A DNA stretch of 64,000 nucleotides from Siphonodentalium dalli (lineage: Eukaryota > Mollusca > Scaphopoda > Gadilida > Siphonodentaliidae): the NCBI GenBank assembly GCA_032622095.1, contig CP136068.1:52446443-52510442 (forward strand), given 5' to 3'. Below, in pieces: positions 60,949-64,000 of the stretch (position 1 is its first letter; the number at the start of each line of letters is the position of its first letter). A program made the translations under genes and the position numbers. The notes below the pieces were generated by a model, which ran no database searches, had not been told where the DNA came from, and saw only the letters and a list, made by a program, of their open reading frames with translations.

Positions 60949-62084
60949 CTGAAAATAACATTTAATTTAGGTAAACCAAAAATCGTTGTTTGTCTTAATG
61001 CAGTGCATGAAATTAAAAATCGTATTTAAATATAGAGAATAATTTAATTAGGTCATGTCATTCCAAAACGGAAATGATATTCAAACAAAGAAAGTCGCCA
61101 TCCGTCTGATGACAGAAAGAAACAAATGGATGTTACAAGACAGTCAATGACTGTGTGTCCCTACCAGACTGAAAAGACTGAGAAGACTGGGACTCTGAAG
61201 ACTACAATAGTCAGTACTTGACAAAATCACTATAACAAGTAGTTCTAAACATGGACATAGCTGGAAGTTCTCAGATGAGCAGGGCTCTTCACCTTGAAAT
61301 TTCTAATTGCACACAACTGACAAATCACCAACCCCTTACCCCTTTTAAAGAAGACAACCATATCCTTTTGCACATCTCTCTTAGGTTGAATTTTACAACT
61401 GGTATTGGTACTTCAAGCTTTCAAACTTTTGAAAATTAATAACCTGACATCCCCCATAAAGTTAAAATTTGTGGCTAATTCGGTCCAACAGTTTAACCTG
61501 AAGTAGGAACATATGGACTGTTGGTTTAAAAACATATTGGTTGGAAAATCAAGTCAATCTATGAGAACAGTTCTAACCTATTTTTGGTGTGAAAATCTAA
61601 TCTACAACAAATGTATCAAGGAAAGAAATTTTCAACTGTTTAAAATTTTATCAAAGTAGGGGGTCAAAACTCAACCCCCTCTACACTTCCTCCCCATTGT
61701 GTCAAACATTGGCCCCCACCCAGGCAGCCTAGAAATCAATATTATTATACCAGTACCAAACAGCATAGATACAGGCAGGGAGGGTGGGGAGAGTTAAATC
61801 TCTTATCTCTGCCCCTATTTGAACAAATGTGAATCCACATCTATGAGATCCATTCATCTAGTAATTTCAAATGGTAGATTTAAGAGTTGAAGTGAATTGA
61901 TTTCCCTCAAAAGTTTCCTAAAAAATGACCCCATTTGAACAAATCTGAACCCAAGGACCCTCCATACAGACAAACAGACAAGTTAAATCCAATATAACCC
62001 CCAATTTTTCTTTTAAAAATCAGGGTATGATTTAATCTGGATAAGTGGTGGTTAAGAAAATAATATTTGAAGAGCCAATTCTGA
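60949..62084 (-). other. SIK intron, no recognised feature
   Basis: AT-rich sequence with no kinase-like exon in any minus-strand frame that I can see. The acceptor at 60949-60958 marks its end. Confidence 0.5.
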
Positions 62085-62205
62085 AATTAGTGTGTCTGAC
62101 ATTTGCAGAATGAGGTCCCCAAAAGGTGAATTTAATGATGCTATTCCACAAGGCAGGCTAGAATCACCGAATTCACTTTCTGGGGACCACATTCTGATAA
62201 GGCCA
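62085..62205. mobile_element. Diverged family C foldback element
   Basis: TAGTGTGTCTGACATTTGCA and GAATGAGGTCCCCAAAAGGT at the left pair with CTTTCTGGGGACCACATTCT at the right. More mismatches than in other copies, so older. It lies in a SIK intron. Confidence 0.65.
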
Positions 62206-62469
62206 CAACTGCCATGGGAAACCTAGGAACAGATTGAAGTTCTCCAGTTGAAGTTGGTGATGTACCCCCATTGAGCACCTCGATTATGCATTATCTTCTG
62301 CAAATTAGGGGATATAGAAACTGAACAGAAGGGAAAAAGTAACTAAATGAAAGTGTCAATGACACTGTAGCTCAACTTGAAAAGGGAATAATTTCATGTG
62401 TTACAGTCAATGGAGCGATTAGGAATGTGGACAGTTGAAAAGTATAAGTAATACTAGATTATCAACATG

Positions 62470-64000
62470 AAGAGATATATATAAATGTAAAATCCAAGAT
62501 GGTTGCTGACGGCATTGTTTTCCAATGAAATTCAAAAACATTTGATAGCATCCATCAGTAGATCAATATCAAGATTAATATGAAGTTTGGTGTGATCGTA
62601 TGAGGGAAGTGGACAGTAGGGTGTGCCAAAAGATTTAGTCATGCAAAGAGTAAAATCCAAGATGGCTGCCAGCGGTCATATTTTATGGCCGAATGACCCC
62701 CAAAATGACCCGTTCCCATCTACATGTCATTGTTAACATCCATGACAAATTTCATCATGATCCGATCAAAGGTACGACCTGTAACCCGTACTAAAGGATT
62801 TAGTCATGCCAAGAGAAAAATCCAAGATGGCTGCCAGCAGCCATGTTTTATGACTGAATGACTCCAAAATGGCTCGTTCCCATCTACATATCAATGTTAA
62901 CATCCATGACAAATTTCATGATGATCAGACGAACACTCTGGTCTGTAGTCTGCGGATTGAATTGAATTGATAGAATTTTGAAATCCAAGATGACCACTGG
63001 CAGCCATGTTTTATGGCCGAATGACCTCAAAATGACTCGTTCCCATCTGCATGTCAATGTCAACAGCCATGACAAATTTCATAATGATCCGACCAAAGGT
63101 ACAACCTGTAGCCCGTACCAAATGATTTAGTCATGCAAAGAGTAAAATCAAAGATGGCTGCCAGTGGCCATGTTTTATGGCCGAATGGCCCCAAATGACT
63201 CGTTTCCGATCTACATGTCAATGTCTACATCCATGACAAATTTCATAATGATCCAACCACAGGTATGAACTGTAGCCCATGCCATATGATTTAGTCATGC
63301 AAAGAGTAAAATCAAAGATGGCCGCCTGCGGCCATGTTTTATGGCCGAATGACCCCAAAATGACTCGTTTCCCATCTGCATGTCAATATTAACATCCATG
63401 ACAAATTTCATAATGATCCGACAAAAATTCCAGCCTGTAGCCCATGCTAATGGATTAAATTTTGAAATCCAAGATGGCCGATGGCAGCCATGTTTTTTTG
63501 CCGAATGACCCCCAAAATGACTCGTTCCCATCAACATTTCAATGTTAATAGCCATGACAAATTTCATGATGATCCGACCAAAGGTACGACCTGTAACCCG
63601 TACCAAAGGATTTAGTCATGCCAAGAGAAAAATCCAAGATGGCTGCCAGCAGGCAATGTTTTATGGCCGATTGACCCCAAAATGACTCATTCCCATATAC
63701 ATGTCAATGTTAACAACCATGACAAATTTCATGATGATCCGACCAAAGGTACGACCTGTAGCCCGTGCCAAAGGATTTAGTCATGCAAAGAGTAAAATCG
63801 AAGATGGCTGCCAGTGGCCATGTTTTATGGGCGAATGACCCCAAAATGACTTGTTCCCATCAACATGTCAATATTAACGTCCATGACAAATTTCATGATG
63901 ATCCTACCAAAGGTACGACCTGTAGCCTGTGACAAAGGATTTAGTCATGCAAAGAGTAAAATCCAAGATGGCCAAATAACCCCAAAATGACTCGTTCCAA
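62470..64000 (+). repeat. About 164-bp tandem satellite reaching the window edge
   Basis: The phrase AATCCAAGATGGCTGCCAG recurs at about 62490, 62655, 62820, 62983, 63146, 63311, 63467, 63631, 63797 and 63960, a period of 156-166 bp. Conserved neighbours are GCCATGTTTTATGGCCGAAT, CCCCAAAATGACTCGTTCCC, ATGACAAATTTCATGATGAT and GATTTAGTCATGCAAAGAG. Copies differ by about 5-15%. The array continues beyond 64000, so its length is unknown. It lies upstream of the visible SIK exons, presumably in an intron. Confidence 0.9.

Noticed and set aside
60209..60961. A 250-residue protein ending in 13-residue repeats
   Set aside because: As a separate gene this is wrong: it is the SIK penultimate exon read through its donor into the minisatellite. 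Extended SIK isoforms remain possible.
62884..63606. Frames with KFVMDVNIDM-type sequence
   Set aside because: Derived from the 164-bp satellite, and repeated in each unit.

Overview
This is metazoan nuclear DNA. It is AT-rich, has GT-AG introns, and carries the 3' ends of two conserved animal genes in convergent orientation, separated by about 51 kb of repeats. The abundant minisatellites, the TTAA-flanked miniature elements and interspersed motifs (a TAGCTCACCTG hairpin, an ATCCAAGATGGC satellite) make a mollusc or other lophotrochozoan the best guess; that is inference, not proof.

Left end (1-6744, + strand): the last four coding exons of capicua (CIC), an HMG-box transcriptional repressor. 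They join in phase and contain the conserved C-terminal C1 module. Right end (57565-60948, - strand): the last two coding exons of a salt-inducible kinase (SIK). These hold the end of the kinase domain, the UBA region, and a long tail with two PKA/14-3-3-type serine motifs. The N-terminal part of each gene lies outside the window. I see no other convincing gene and no RNA gene.

The intergenic block is dominated by one huge tandem array, about 20983-43893: roughly 955 copies of a 24-bp unit. It has a small alphabet of variant units and nested higher-order duplications, including a near-perfect 8040-bp tandem duplication (23281-31320 and 31321-39360). Because 24 is a multiple of 3, it gives very long open frames on both strands; I regard these as non-coding. 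Around it lie two families of short elements with CCCTTT...AAAGGG inverted ends flanked by TTAA (piggyBac-like MITEs, families A and B), a third TTAA element family (D), foldback elements (C and single copies), and many smaller minisatellites with units of 14, 17, 18, 21, 28, 31, 36, 39 and 42 bp. Several of these sit inside, or start at, the TTAA elements.

The most interesting locus is in SIK (about 59905-60760). The exon-intron junction itself has become a 39-bp minisatellite of about 22 copies. Most copies carry a good 5' splice site, and the first 13 or so stay open in the coding frame. It could therefore act as a copy-number-variable choice of donors that inserts multiples of 13 residues into the UBA region of the kinase.
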